A stretch of DNA of 38,283 nucleotides, taken from assembly GCA_002305335.1 (NCBI GenBank), contig DBQR01000049.1:1-38283 (forward strand), read 5' to 3'. Shown here piece by piece: positions 22,589-30,635 of the stretch. Position 1 is the first letter of the stretch. Each line of letters begins with the position of its first letter. The notes beneath the pieces are model-generated. The model saw nothing but the letters and a program-made list of their open reading frames with translations. It ran no database searches and was not told the DNA's origin. The stretch is from Clostridiales bacterium UBA1389 (GTDB lineage: Bacteria; Bacillota; Clostridia; Oscillospirales; CAG-382). The translations under genes were made by a program, and so were the position numbers.

Positions 22589-24064
22589 TTACATATGATC
22601 GGGGTCGTAGGAGTAGTTGGGGGCTTCTTTTGTAATAAACACGTCGTGGGGGTGGGATTCCTTAAGCCCCGCGTTGGTGATGCGGACGAATTTCGCATTC
22701 TTCAAGGATTTTACGTCCGGTGCGCCGCAGTAGCCCATGCCGGAACGGAGTCCCCCCATAAGCTGGAACACAGTTTCGGAAAGTTCTCCCCTGTAGGGCA
22801 CCCGACCTTCCACCCCTTCGGGGACCAGCTTCTTTGAGCCGGTCTGGAAGTATCTGTCCTTTGAACCCTTCTGCATGGCGGAAAGGGAGCCCATTCCCCG
22901 GTAGGTTTTGAACTGCCGTCCCTGGAAGATTTCAAGCTCGCCCGGCGCTTCGGCGCAGCCGGCAACGATTGAGCCCACCATAACCACATCCGCGCCGGCG
23001 GCGATTGCCTTTACAATGTCGCCGGAATATTTTATACCGCCGTCGGCGATGATGGGAATCCCCTCTTTTACCGCCACCGACGCCACGTCGAATACGGCGG
23101 TAACCTGGGGCACCCCGATACCCGCAACCACCCGGGTGGTGCAGATGGAGCCGGGGCCTATGCCCACCTTCAGGCAGTCGGCACCGGCGTCGATAAGCGC
23201 CCTTGCCGCTTCGGCGGTGGCGATGTTCCCCACTATAAGCTGACAACTGGGGAAGGCGGCCTTTAGCTTTCTGCAGGCCTTTAAAATATTATCGGAATGT
23301 CCGTGGGCGGAATCCAGCACCAGCACGTCGGCGTTTGCATCGATAAGGGCGGCTGCCCGGTCAATCATGTCGTCGGAAGTTCCGACTGCCGCGCCGCATA
23401 GCAGTCTCCCCTGGGAATCCTTTGCGGCGTGGGGATATTTGACGGCTTTTTCAATGTCCTTTATGGTAATTAGCCCGCCCAGTCTTCCGTCTTCGTCGAT
23501 AAGGGGGAGCTTTTCCAGCTTTCTTTTGCGTAAAATTTCCTTTGCTTCCTCAAGGGTTGTCCCCATCGGGGCGGTGACAAGGTTTTCCTTGGTCATAACC
23601 TCGTCGATTTTAATGTTAAAGTCGCTTAAAAACCGCAGGTCCCGGTTGGTGAGTATCCCCACCAGATGCCTGTCCTCGTCGCAGATGGGAACGCCGGAAA
23701 TGCGGTATTTCGCCATAAGTGCGTCGGCTTCGTAAACGTAATTGTCCCTTGAAAGATAAAAGGGTTCGTTAATGACCCCGCTCTCGCTTCGCTTAACCCT
23801 GAGGACGTTGTCGCTCTGGTCCTCAATGGACATATTCTTGTGGACAACCCCCATGCCGCCTTCCCTTGCGATTGCTATGGCCATACGGCTTTCGGTAACC
23901 GTATCCATGGCGGCGGTCATAAGGGGTATGCTTAACCTGATGGATTTGGTCAGGTTGGTGGCTAAATCCACCCTGTCGGGGGTGACGCTGCTTTCCGCCG
24001 GTACCAGCAGTACATCGTCATAGGTTATTGCATCCCTGCCGAATTTTTCGTTATAATCAAGCAT
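22589..24064 (-). CDS. guaB: Inosine-5'-monophosphate dehydrogenase
   Basis: A 491-residue enzyme that oxidises IMP to XMP with NAD+, the committed step to GMP. It has the standard layout: barrel part 1 (TYDDVLLVPAES), two CBS domains at ~95-205 (AMP/ATP-type regulatory Bateman module), and barrel part 2 with the catalytic loop GIGPGSIC308TTR, VPQVTAV, IADGGIKYSGD, and the flap YRGMGS. I start it at the ATG at 24064, seven bases after AAGGAGTG, rather than seven codons upstream. A consensus promoter precedes it at 24099-24127, and asnA follows closely. I saw no purine riboswitch in the short leader. Confidence 0.97.
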   Translation of the reverse strand: MLDYNEKFGRDAITYDDVLLVPAESSVTPDRVDLATNLTKSIRLSIPLMTAAMDTVTESRMAIAIAREGGMGVVHKNMSIEDQSDNVLRVKRSESGVINEPFYLSRDNYVYEADALMAKYRISGVPICDEDRHLVGILTNRDLRFLSDFNIKIDEVMTKENLVTAPMGTTLEEAKEILRKRKLEKLPLIDEDGRLGGLITIKDIEKAVKYPHAAKDSQGRLLCGAAVGTSDDMIDRAAALIDANADVLVLDSAHGHSDNILKACRKLKAAFPSCQLIVGNIATAEAARALIDAGADCLKVGIGPGSICTTRVVAGIGVPQVTAVFDVASVAVKEGIPIIADGGIKYSGDIVKAIAAGADVVMVGSIVAGCAEAPGELEIFQGRQFKTYRGMGSLSAMQKGSKDRYFQTGSKKLVPEGVEGRVPYRGELSETVFQLMGGLRSGMGYCGAPDVKSLKNAKFVRITNAGLKESHPHDVFITKEAPNYSYDPDHM

Positions 24065-24098
24065 AGCCGGACACTCCTTTACCAATAATTAATTTTAA

Positions 24099-24127
24099 AT
24101 TATATATTACATTTCCAAGAAAGTCAA
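24099..24127 (-). promoter_or_regulatory. Promoter of guaB-asnA
   Basis: On the minus strand TTGACT (24122-24127) and TATAAT (24099-24104) have a 17-nt spacer, 35 bases from the guaB start. The leader is too short for a riboswitch, so any control is probably at initiation. Confidence 0.85.
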
Positions 24128-24181
24128 CAATTTCTTTTTGTAAATCCTGACAAATAAACACTTTGCTTTTCAATTGATATA

Positions 24182-24210
24182 TTGAAAACACCATAAAAGC
24201 GTGTTATAAT
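24182..24210 (+). promoter_or_regulatory. Promoter of the P-type ATPase-YihY pair
   Basis: TTGAAA (24182-24187) and TATAAT (24205-24210) are 17 nt apart, 37 bases upstream of the start codon at 24247. It is back to back with the guaB promoter. Confidence 0.82.
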
Positions 24211-24246
24211 AAATAAAATTACAATTTTTATATTTTGAGGTGGCGG

Positions 24247-26706
24247 ATGTCAACCGAGAAGTCAAAACAGAAGGTAAACTTTAACAAAGCGGTGCGCTAC
24301 AACCCCTCACCGGAAACGGGGCTTACGTCGGGTCAGGTTGAGGCGCGGAAAGCGGAAGGGTATATAAACTACAATTCCGAAGTAAAAACCAAAAGCGTCC
24401 CCAAAATCGTGCTGGGGCATCTGTTGACATTGTTCAACCTTGTAAACATTATCATTTTCTTTGCCCTGCTTTTGGTGGGCTCTTTTAAAAACCTCACCTT
24501 TATGCTGGTTATCTCCGCCAACGTGCTTATCGGAATAATTCAGGAAATACGGGCAAAAAAAGCGGTGGACAAGCTGTCCTTCCTTTCCCGATCCCCCGCT
24601 GCGGTTATAAGAAACAGCGCTGAACTAAAAATAAGCGACGACGAAATAGTCCTTGACGACGTTCTGGCCTTCAAGGCCGGGGATCAGGTTAAGGTGGACT
24701 GTATTATATTATCGGGGGAATGCGAGGCCAACGAATCCTTTGTAACCGGCGAAAGCGACGCGGTTTTCAAAACCGTAAACGGCACTTTGCTGGCCGGTTC
24801 CTTTATATCCAGCGGTTCCTGCCTGGCGAAAGCCGACAAAATCGCCGACCAGAGCTATATTTCCACCATATCCGTGTCGGCAAAGGCGATTAAGGCAGCC
24901 AAAAGCATTATTTTAACATCCCTGAAGCGGGTGATTACCTTCCTGTCGGTGGTTATATTCCCCCTCGGAATACTTTTATTCATCGACCAGAATAACCAAT
25001 CCACCTTCCGGGATGCGGTCATAAACACCTCCGCCGCCCTGATAGGGATGATTCCCCAGGGGCTGGTGCTATTAACCTCCACCGCCCTTGCCTTGTCGGT
25101 GGTACGCCTTTCAAGGAAAAACGTCCTTGTCAAGGATTTGTACAGCGTTGAAATGCTTGCACGGGTTGACGTGGTCTGCCTTGATAAAACCGGAACCCTC
25201 ACCGAAGGCTGCCTTACCGTGGAAAAAATCGCCGTTATCGATAAAACCGCCGACTGTGAAAGCCTTCTTGCCCTTATTGCCCATTCCCTAAAAGGAGATA
25301 ACGCCACCATGGATGCAATAGGGGAAGCATACCCCCATCCTCCGGCGGTGAATGTTTCAAAGAAAATCCCCTTTTCCTCAAAAACCAAATGGTCGGGAAT
25401 AGTGGCGCAAGGATTTGGCAGTGTGGTTATCGGGGCGGCGGAATACATTATGCCGGAAAACACCTCCGTCATTAATGAGGTGAAAAAGTATTCCAACGAC
25501 TACCGGGTGCTGCTGCTTTGTACCTCCCAGAATGAGATGGATAACGGTGTACTGCCTAAAGGTCTTAAGCCCGTAGCTCTGGTGCTGCTGCGGGACAAAA
25601 TACGAAAGGAAGCCTATAACCTTATCCGCTATCTTACCGAACAGGACGTTAAGGTTAAGATAATTTCCGGCGACAACCCCATAACCGTATCCTCCATCGC
25701 CAAAAGCGTGGGGGTGCCCGATGCGGAAAAATATATCGATTGCTCCAAGATACAAAACGAAAAGGAGCTGAAAAAAGCCGCCGAGGAATACACCGTATTC
25801 GGCAGGGTAACGCCTTTTCAGAAAAAGCAGCTGGTTCTGGCATTGAAAAAGAAAAAGCATACCGTTGCCATGACCGGCGACGGTGTAAACGACGTGCTTG
25901 CCATGAAGGAAGCCGACTGCTCGGTGGCAATGGGGTCGGGGACCGACGCGGCAAGGAACGTTTCCACCTTGGTGCTGTTAAGGTCGGATTTTGCCTGCCT
26001 TCCGGCGGTTATCGCCGAAGGAAGGCGGTCGGTGAACAATGTCCAGCGTTCCGCTTCCTTTTTCCTGGTGAAAACCGTTTACGCCACGTTAATGGCCTTT
26101 TTGTTTCTCATTCTTCACCAGACCTACCCCTTCCAGCCCGTACAGCAGTCCCTTATCGCCTTTGCCTGCATAGGCTTTCCCTCGGTGGTGCTTGCCCTTG
26201 AACCCAACAAAGACCGTATAAAGGGGAGCTTTTTTGGGAATGTTATGTTAAGAGCCCTCCCGGGGGGGATAACCATTACATTAGCGGCAACCTTGATTTC
26301 CTGTCTGAATTCCATTGCTTCACAGGTCGAAAAAATAAACTGGCTTTCCTGGGCTGCGCTTTATATAAATAAGGACCATATCTCCACCATGGTGCTCTTT
26401 ACCGTGGGTTTCATATCTTATCTTGTACTTATTTCAATATGCTATCCCCCCAACTGGATCGGAAAGGCATTGATGATAATCGTTCCCGTACTGTTTATCG
26501 GCGGGGTGGTTATACTTAACGATTTCTTTGAAATTGCCTCCCTTTCCTTCAAGTCCATTGTTGTAACGGTACTTATTTGCGGGCTTTCGGGGGTTTTGAT
26601 GTATTTTCTCACCCGGATATCCCGGCGGATTCTTTACGGCAAAAAACTCCCCCCCGCTCCGGAGGCGGATAATGGAAATACTGAGGAAGTTATGGAGGGT
26701 AATTAA
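24247..26706 (+). CDS. CtpE/Exp7-like cation P-type ATPase
   Basis: An 819-residue P-type ATPase. The actuator domain carries VTGES; the phosphorylation motif is D313-KTGTLTEG; the hinge contains GDGVND; and MTGDGVNDVLAMKEADCSVAMG completes the P domain. Membrane helix 4 has IPQGLVLLTSTALALSVVRL, close to the helix of mycobacterial CtpE (a calcium importer) and pneumococcal Exp7, but with Gln where many Ca2+ pumps have Glu. About ten membrane helices fit the sequence. There are no N-terminal heavy-metal domains or CPC motif, so a Cu/Cd pump is unlikely. The ion is probably Ca2+ or Mg2+, by inference. I prefer the ATG at 24247, just after GAGGTGG, over an upstream TTG. The end overlaps the next gene by 35 bases. 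Confidence 0.88.
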   Translation: MSTEKSKQKVNFNKAVRYNPSPETGLTSGQVEARKAEGYINYNSEVKTKSVPKIVLGHLLTLFNLVNIIIFFALLLVGSFKNLTFMLVISANVLIGIIQEIRAKKAVDKLSFLSRSPAAVIRNSAELKISDDEIVLDDVLAFKAGDQVKVDCIILSGECEANESFVTGESDAVFKTVNGTLLAGSFISSGSCLAKADKIADQSYISTISVSAKAIKAAKSIILTSLKRVITFLSVVIFPLGILLFIDQNNQSTFRDAVINTSAALIGMIPQGLVLLTSTALALSVVRLSRKNVLVKDLYSVEMLARVDVVCLDKTGTLTEGCLTVEKIAVIDKTADCESLLALIAHSLKGDNATMDAIGEAYPHPPAVNVSKKIPFSSKTKWSGIVAQGFGSVVIGAAEYIMPENTSVINEVKKYSNDYRVLLLCTSQNEMDNGVLPKGLKPVALVLLRDKIRKEAYNLIRYLTEQDVKVKIISGDNPITVSSIAKSVGVPDAEKYIDCSKIQNEKELKKAAEEYTVFGRVTPFQKKQLVLALKKKKHTVAMTGDGVNDVLAMKEADCSVAMGSGTDAARNVSTLVLLRSDFACLPAVIAEGRRSVNNVQRSASFFLVKTVYATLMAFLFLILHQTYPFQPVQQSLIAFACIGFPSVVLALEPNKDRIKGSFFGNVMLRALPGGITITLAATLISCLNSIASQVEKINWLSWAALYINKDHISTMVLFTVGFISYLVLISICYPPNWIGKALMIIVPVLFIGGVVILNDFFEIASLSFKSIVVTVLICGLSGVLMYFLTRISRRILYGKKLPPAPEADNGNTEEVMEGN

Positions 26707-27508
26707 GGGCTTTGCCGATGCCTGGTCGGTTCGCCGTCTCGGCGTTTATTCGGCACAAGCCGCCTTTTATATGTTCGTTTCCCTGTTACCCTTCTGCGCG
26801 TTGATGTTCGGAATAATAAAAGCGTTCCCGAAAGGGAACGCTTCGCTTGCTTCAAAGGCTATGGATATGCTGCCGGAACTGTTGGGCAGCGTTTTGAGGG
26901 AGGCCTACAATGCCGCCGGGGACTATTCCGCAGGGGTGGTTATTCCTGTGACTGTTCTGATAACCCTGTGGACTGCCTCCAAGGGGATGCACGCCCTGTC
27001 GGAAGGGCTTTGTTCGGCATATGAATGCAATTCCGCCGGGGGAATAAAAAAGCGGATAATTTCAGTTTTATATACGCTGGTATTTATATTAGCGATAATT
27101 CTTTCCCTTTTCCTTTTGGTGTTCGGGAATACCCTTACCAGGTTTTTTTCAAAGCTTAAACCGGATATCCAAAGGTTTGCTTTTATAATCAAGGCATTGA
27201 GAACGGTTTTGGTGTTTGCTGTCCTAACTTTCTTTTTTATCTTGGTTTATAAGTTTCTTTCAGGGAAAAAGCACAGCTTTAAGCGTACCCTTCCGGGGGC
27301 GTTAATCTGCGCTTTAGGCTGGATGGCACTGTCCTACGGCTACTCCCTTTATATCGACTACTATCTTTCCTCCGGCAGTTCCCTGTACGGCTCCCTGACC
27401 GCGGCGGTGCTTCTAATGTTCTGGCTGAATGCCTGTATGTCGGTGACTTTGGCGGGGGGACTTATAAATTCCCGTTTTATGAAATCAAATACTCATAGCC
27501 TGCCTTGA
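26672..27508 (+). CDS. YihY/BrkB-family inner membrane protein
   Basis: A 278-residue protein with about six membrane segments, of the YihY/virulence factor BrkB family (formerly and wrongly called ribonuclease BN). Landmarks are GVYSAQAAFYMFVSLLPF at the N-terminus, LWTASKGMHALSEGL mid-protein, and the C-terminal GALICALGWMALSYGYSLYIDYY, SSLYGSLTAAVLLMFWL and GGLIN. Its molecular role is not settled; some members are proposed lipid or envelope transporters. The start has GGAGGCGG upstream and lies within the end of the P-type ATPase gene in another frame, giving translational coupling. Its 3' end overlaps the convergent ParB gene by 24 bases. Confidence 0.88.
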   Translation: MEILRKLWRVIKGFADAWSVRRLGVYSAQAAFYMFVSLLPFCALMFGIIKAFPKGNASLASKAMDMLPELLGSVLREAYNAAGDYSAGVVIPVTVLITLWTASKGMHALSEGLCSAYECNSAGGIKKRIISVLYTLVFILAIILSLFLLVFGNTLTRFFSKLKPDIQRFAFIIKALRTVLVFAVLTFFFILVYKFLSGKKHSFKRTLPGALICALGWMALSYGYSLYIDYYLSSGSSLYGSLTAAVLLMFWLNACMSVTLAGGLINSRFMKSNTHSLP

Positions 27509-28348
27509 TTTGGGGACCTTCAGTATTATTTCGATGGAATCCCCCTTGTCCACTTCCTGCCGTTCCACGTTAACCCCCACGTCCCGTACCATTCTTACCG
27601 CGTTGTCAATGGAATTTATAAAAATGCCTATATCCGACAAAATACCGATTTTCCTCCCCCGGAATTTCGGTTTTGTTATTTTGGATTCCGGCGAATTCAG
27701 AAAGGCGGAAATCTTTCTGTCGGTTTCCTGTGCCGACCACTGCATACAAACGGCTTTTCTTATAAATTCCCGCCGCTTTTCGGGGTCCTCGATTCTGATT
27801 AAGGCTCTGGAATGCTTTTCGGTAAGCCTTCCCCTTAATATTTCCTCCCGTTCCACCGGGGTAAGCCTTAACAGCCTCAGCTTGTTGGCTATCGCCGACT
27901 GGCTTATGGCAAGCTTTTCGGCAAGCTGGGTCTGGGTCTGGTGGGTCATAAGCAGCATGTCCTGAAGGGCGGCGGCTATGTCGAAAAAAGTCAAATCCTC
28001 ACGGAATATATTTTCACAAAAGGCAAGGTAGGCCATATTTTCCTTGTCGCAGTCGGTAACAAGGCAGGGCACCTCCGCCAGTCCGATTTTTTTGGCAGCC
28101 CGCCACCGCCTTTCCCCGGCGATAATCTCGTAACTCGGTCCCGTAACAAACTGACCGTTAATGTTCACCTTCGGCACAAAATCCCGCCGCTTTACGGTTA
28201 AGGGCTGGATAATGCCGAATCTTTTTATAGATTCAGCAAGGGCGTTTAACGAATCGTCGTCGAAAAAGCTGCGGGGCTGGTTGGGGTTGGGGAGGATCTC
28301 GCTGACGGGTATGTAAACAATCTTTTCCTTCCTTTTGATAGCCTTCAT
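27485..28348 (-). CDS. ParB/Noc-family DNA-binding CTPase
   Basis: A 287-residue ParB-like protein. N-terminal box I/CTP-binding parts are IPVSEILPNPNQPR, ALAESIKRFGIIQPLTVKRR and YEIIAGERRWRAAKKIG (GERRxR motif), followed by ENIFREDLTFFDIA. The central HTH is TQTQLAEKLAISQSAIANKLRLLRL. The C-terminus (~200-287) would dimerise. ParB proteins spread as CTP-loaded clamps from parS in chromosome segregation; the paralogue Noc handles nucleoid occlusion. Without ParA or gidB alongside I cannot choose between ParB and Noc, and I saw no perfect parS nearby. I start it at the ATG at 28348 after AAAGGACAGG rather than 19 codons upstream. It is convergent with, and overlaps, the YihY gene. Confidence 0.88.
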   Translation of the reverse strand: MKAIKRKEKIVYIPVSEILPNPNQPRSFFDDDSLNALAESIKRFGIIQPLTVKRRDFVPKVNINGQFVTGPSYEIIAGERRWRAAKKIGLAEVPCLVTDCDKENMAYLAFCENIFREDLTFFDIAAALQDMLLMTHQTQTQLAEKLAISQSAIANKLRLLRLTPVEREEILRGRLTEKHSRALIRIEDPEKRREFIRKAVCMQWSAQETDRKISAFLNSPESKITKPKFRGRKIGILSDIGIFINSIDNAVRMVRDVGVNVERQEVDKGDSIEIILKVPKSRQAMSI

Positions 28349-28428
28349 ATGTGAAATCCTGTCCTTTCGTCGTAATGGCAGATACCAATATAGCATTTCA
28401 CACATGTATTATTTTGTAAAATCAGGTA

Positions 28429-29331
28429 TTATAAAAATAATTTTTTATGTTTAAGACACAATTTGCCGTCGACTTCAATAATTTCCCCCACGGCAAAAAA
28501 TATTCCCTTTTCGTAAAGACGGCACAGCTCCCCTTCGGGGAAGTTAATATTCAATTTTCCCGTTTCCACCGCCAGACCGTTTTTTATCAGGCCGGCGAAA
28601 AAGGAGGGAATTTCAGCTTTGGGAAAATTTTTTAAAACTTCGTCAACGGGGATAATACGGCTTTTCCGTTCCTCCGGCGACATTTCGGCAAGTTCTTCAA
28701 GGGTTATTGAGTTTTCCGCCGTGAAATCCCCCACTCTGGTGCGGGTAAGTTCCCCCATACAGGCGGGGATTCCCAATTTTTTGCCTATATCCTCGCATAA
28801 AGTGCGGATATAGGTCCCCCTTGAGCAGTCAACCGAAATAAAAAGCTTTCCTTCCTTTTCGGATAAATCAACGGTATATATTTCAACCTGCCTTGGGGTT
28901 CTTTCGATTTCGATACCCTTCCTTGCCATATCCACAAGCTTTTTGCCCCCGACCTTTAATGCCGAATACATGGGAGGTGTCTGGAGGTAACTGCCTTTAA
29001 AGGATTTTACCGCCTGTCTTACCTCTTCAAAGGAGGGAAGTGAAAGCGACGATTTTTCGATAATATTTCCGGTAACGTCGCCGGTGTCGGTTTTTATACC
29101 GAGAACCAACTCCGCAATATAGCTTTTGTCGTGGTCTGTCAGAAATTCGGAAACCTTGACCCCGTTCCCCAGCATAATGGGGAGCACCCCCCGGGCATTC
29201 GGGTCAAGGGTGCCGCAGTGACCGGCCTTTTTACAGTCAAAAAGCCGCCTTGCGTTATTCAAGGCGGTATGGGAGGTAACCCCCGGATTTTTATATAAAT
29301 TTACGATTCCCAAAATTTCGTTTTCAGCCAT
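28429..29331 (-). CDS. truB: tRNA pseudouridine(55) synthase
   Basis: A 300-residue pseudouridine synthase that modifies U55 in the T loop of tRNAs. It carries GIVNLYKNPGVTSHTALN, the catalytic motif AGHCGTLDPNARGVLPI (Asp of GTLDP), DKSYIAELVLGIKTDTGDVTG, PPMYSALKVGGKKLVDMAR and CSRGTYIRTLCEDIG. The C-terminal PUA-like domain is present but reduced. The ATG at 29331 overlaps the nrnA stop by eight bases (ATGGCTGA), so it is translationally coupled and is the last gene of the rimP-nusA-infB operon. I rejected the in-frame TTG six codons upstream because it lies inside nrnA and lacks a ribosome binding site. Confidence 0.96.
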   Translation of the reverse strand: MAENEILGIVNLYKNPGVTSHTALNNARRLFDCKKAGHCGTLDPNARGVLPIMLGNGVKVSEFLTDHDKSYIAELVLGIKTDTGDVTGNIIEKSSLSLPSFEEVRQAVKSFKGSYLQTPPMYSALKVGGKKLVDMARKGIEIERTPRQVEIYTVDLSEKEGKLFISVDCSRGTYIRTLCEDIGKKLGIPACMGELTRTRVGDFTAENSITLEELAEMSPEERKSRIIPVDEVLKNFPKAEIPSFFAGLIKNGLAVETGKLNINFPEGELCRLYEKGIFFAVGEIIEVDGKLCLKHKKLFL

Positions 29332-30301
29332 TTTTAATCGTGTTTTCAAAATCCTTTTTCAGTGCTTCAAGAATCTTTTCCTTTGCGTCCTTTACGCTTG
29401 TTTTGAACCTGCAGCCTGCGGCGTGGATATGCCCGCCGCCCCCGAAGGATTTGGCAAGGGCAGCAACGTCGTAATAATCGTTGGAACGGAAGGAAACCTT
29501 TATTTCGTCGCCGTAACGGCGGATAAGGGCGGAAACCTCAACGTCGGCTATCTGGCGGGGGATATTGTTTATCTGGTCAACGTCGTTTTCGTCAACGTAA
29601 TCCAGATCCAGCACCCTGTCCGAAAGGCAGACGATTGCCACCTTCCCGTCGAAAAAGGATTCCAGATTGTCGTAGGCGTCCTTTTCGAGGGCAAGCTGTC
29701 CTTTGGTCTTGCATTCGAAAATCCTGCGGTTGATTTTTGCGAAATCAATACCGGTTTGCAGCAGTTCGGCCGCCGTAATAAGGGTTTCGGGCCTTGTGGA
29801 GGAATACCGGAAACACCCCGAATCGGCGGATATGGCGGCATACATCCAGAGGGAATTGGTCTTGTCGAAGGGAACCCCCATCAGCTTTGTAATGTCCGCG
29901 ATAATTTCCCCCACGGCGGGATATCCGCTTAGGCAAAGCAGACGCTTTGTGTTTACGGAGTTGATGTCGTGATGGTCGATGGAAAGGTCGAAAACCAGGT
30001 TTTCAAGATATTCCCTGTCAAGCCCCTTTAACATTGCCGGGGAGGCGATATCCACGCTTACAAGGGTATATTCTCCTTTGGGGATTCGGTTGAAAACCTC
30101 GGTCCCCTCGGTTAAAAAGCCGAGTCTGGCGGGGATACTGTCGGGGTTATACAGCTTAACCTGCTTGCCCGATTTTTCAAGGGCATACTTAAGCGCCAGC
30201 CCCGAACCCAAAGTATCCGCGTCCGGTGCGGCATGGGTGAATATAAGATAATTGTCATTTGACTTAAGAAATTCAATACATTCCTTAATCGTTATTTCCA
30301 T
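29324..30301 (-). CDS. nrnA: Bifunctional oligoribonuclease / pAp phosphatase NrnA (DHH family)
   Basis: A 325-residue DHH-DHHA1 phosphoesterase. It degrades nanoRNAs (2-5 mers) and dephosphorylates 3'-phosphoadenosine 5'-phosphate in the cytoplasm. The DHH domain has THAAPDADTLGSGLALKYAL (metal-binding His and DxD), VSVDIA, and the DHH motif proper, SIDHHDIN. The DHHA1 domain ends with KSFGGGGHIHAAGCRF, the substrate-binding GGGHxxAAG. The start is the ATG at 30301 with AAGGA upstream; it overlaps the end of rbfA by 17 bases. Its position between rbfA and truB is conserved in Firmicutes. Confidence 0.94.
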   Translation of the reverse strand: MEITIKECIEFLKSNDNYLIFTHAAPDADTLGSGLALKYALEKSGKQVKLYNPDSIPARLGFLTEGTEVFNRIPKGEYTLVSVDIASPAMLKGLDREYLENLVFDLSIDHHDINSVNTKRLLCLSGYPAVGEIIADITKLMGVPFDKTNSLWMYAAISADSGCFRYSSTRPETLITAAELLQTGIDFAKINRRIFECKTKGQLALEKDAYDNLESFFDGKVAIVCLSDRVLDLDYVDENDVDQINNIPRQIADVEVSALIRRYGDEIKVSFRSNDYYDVAALAKSFGGGGHIHAAGCRFKTSVKDAKEKILEALKKDFENTIKNG

Positions 30302-30635
30302 CTTCAATATCCTTCAGCACCTTTGCGATATGCAAAGCCCGTTCGGTTGAATCGTCCTTTATAAAGTTAAGCTTGGGGGTGAGGCGTAAATTAAGCTGTT
30401 TTGCCAGTTCGCTTCTTATAAATCCGGAAGCGGATTTTATCCCCTTTTCCGCCTCGTCTTCATTTCCCGTAATGATGCTATAATATACCTTGGCTACCGA
30501 AAGGTCCCTTGACACATCCACGCCGGTCACCGAAATAAAGGCCTTGGATATGCGGGGGTCCTTTACTTTACGGAAAATATCCGACAAAACCGCCTGCATC
30601 TGTTCGTTTATCTGGTCTATCCGGTATGAGGCCAT
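30285..30635 (-). CDS. rbfA: 30S ribosome-binding factor A
   Basis: A 116-residue KH-like assembly factor that binds the 30S subunit near helix 1 of 16S rRNA during late maturation and cold adaptation. Typical parts are RIDQINEQMQAVLSDIF, VKDPRISKAFISVTGVDVSRDLSVAKVYYS and the C-terminal LTPKLNFIKDDSTERALHI. Its start overlaps the infB stop (ATAATG) and its end overlaps nrnA, so it sits in a tightly coupled operon. Confidence 0.96.
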   Translation of the reverse strand: MASYRIDQINEQMQAVLSDIFRKVKDPRISKAFISVTGVDVSRDLSVAKVYYSIITGNEDEAEKGIKSASGFIRSELAKQLNLRLTPKLNFIKDDSTERALHIAKVLKDIEDGNND

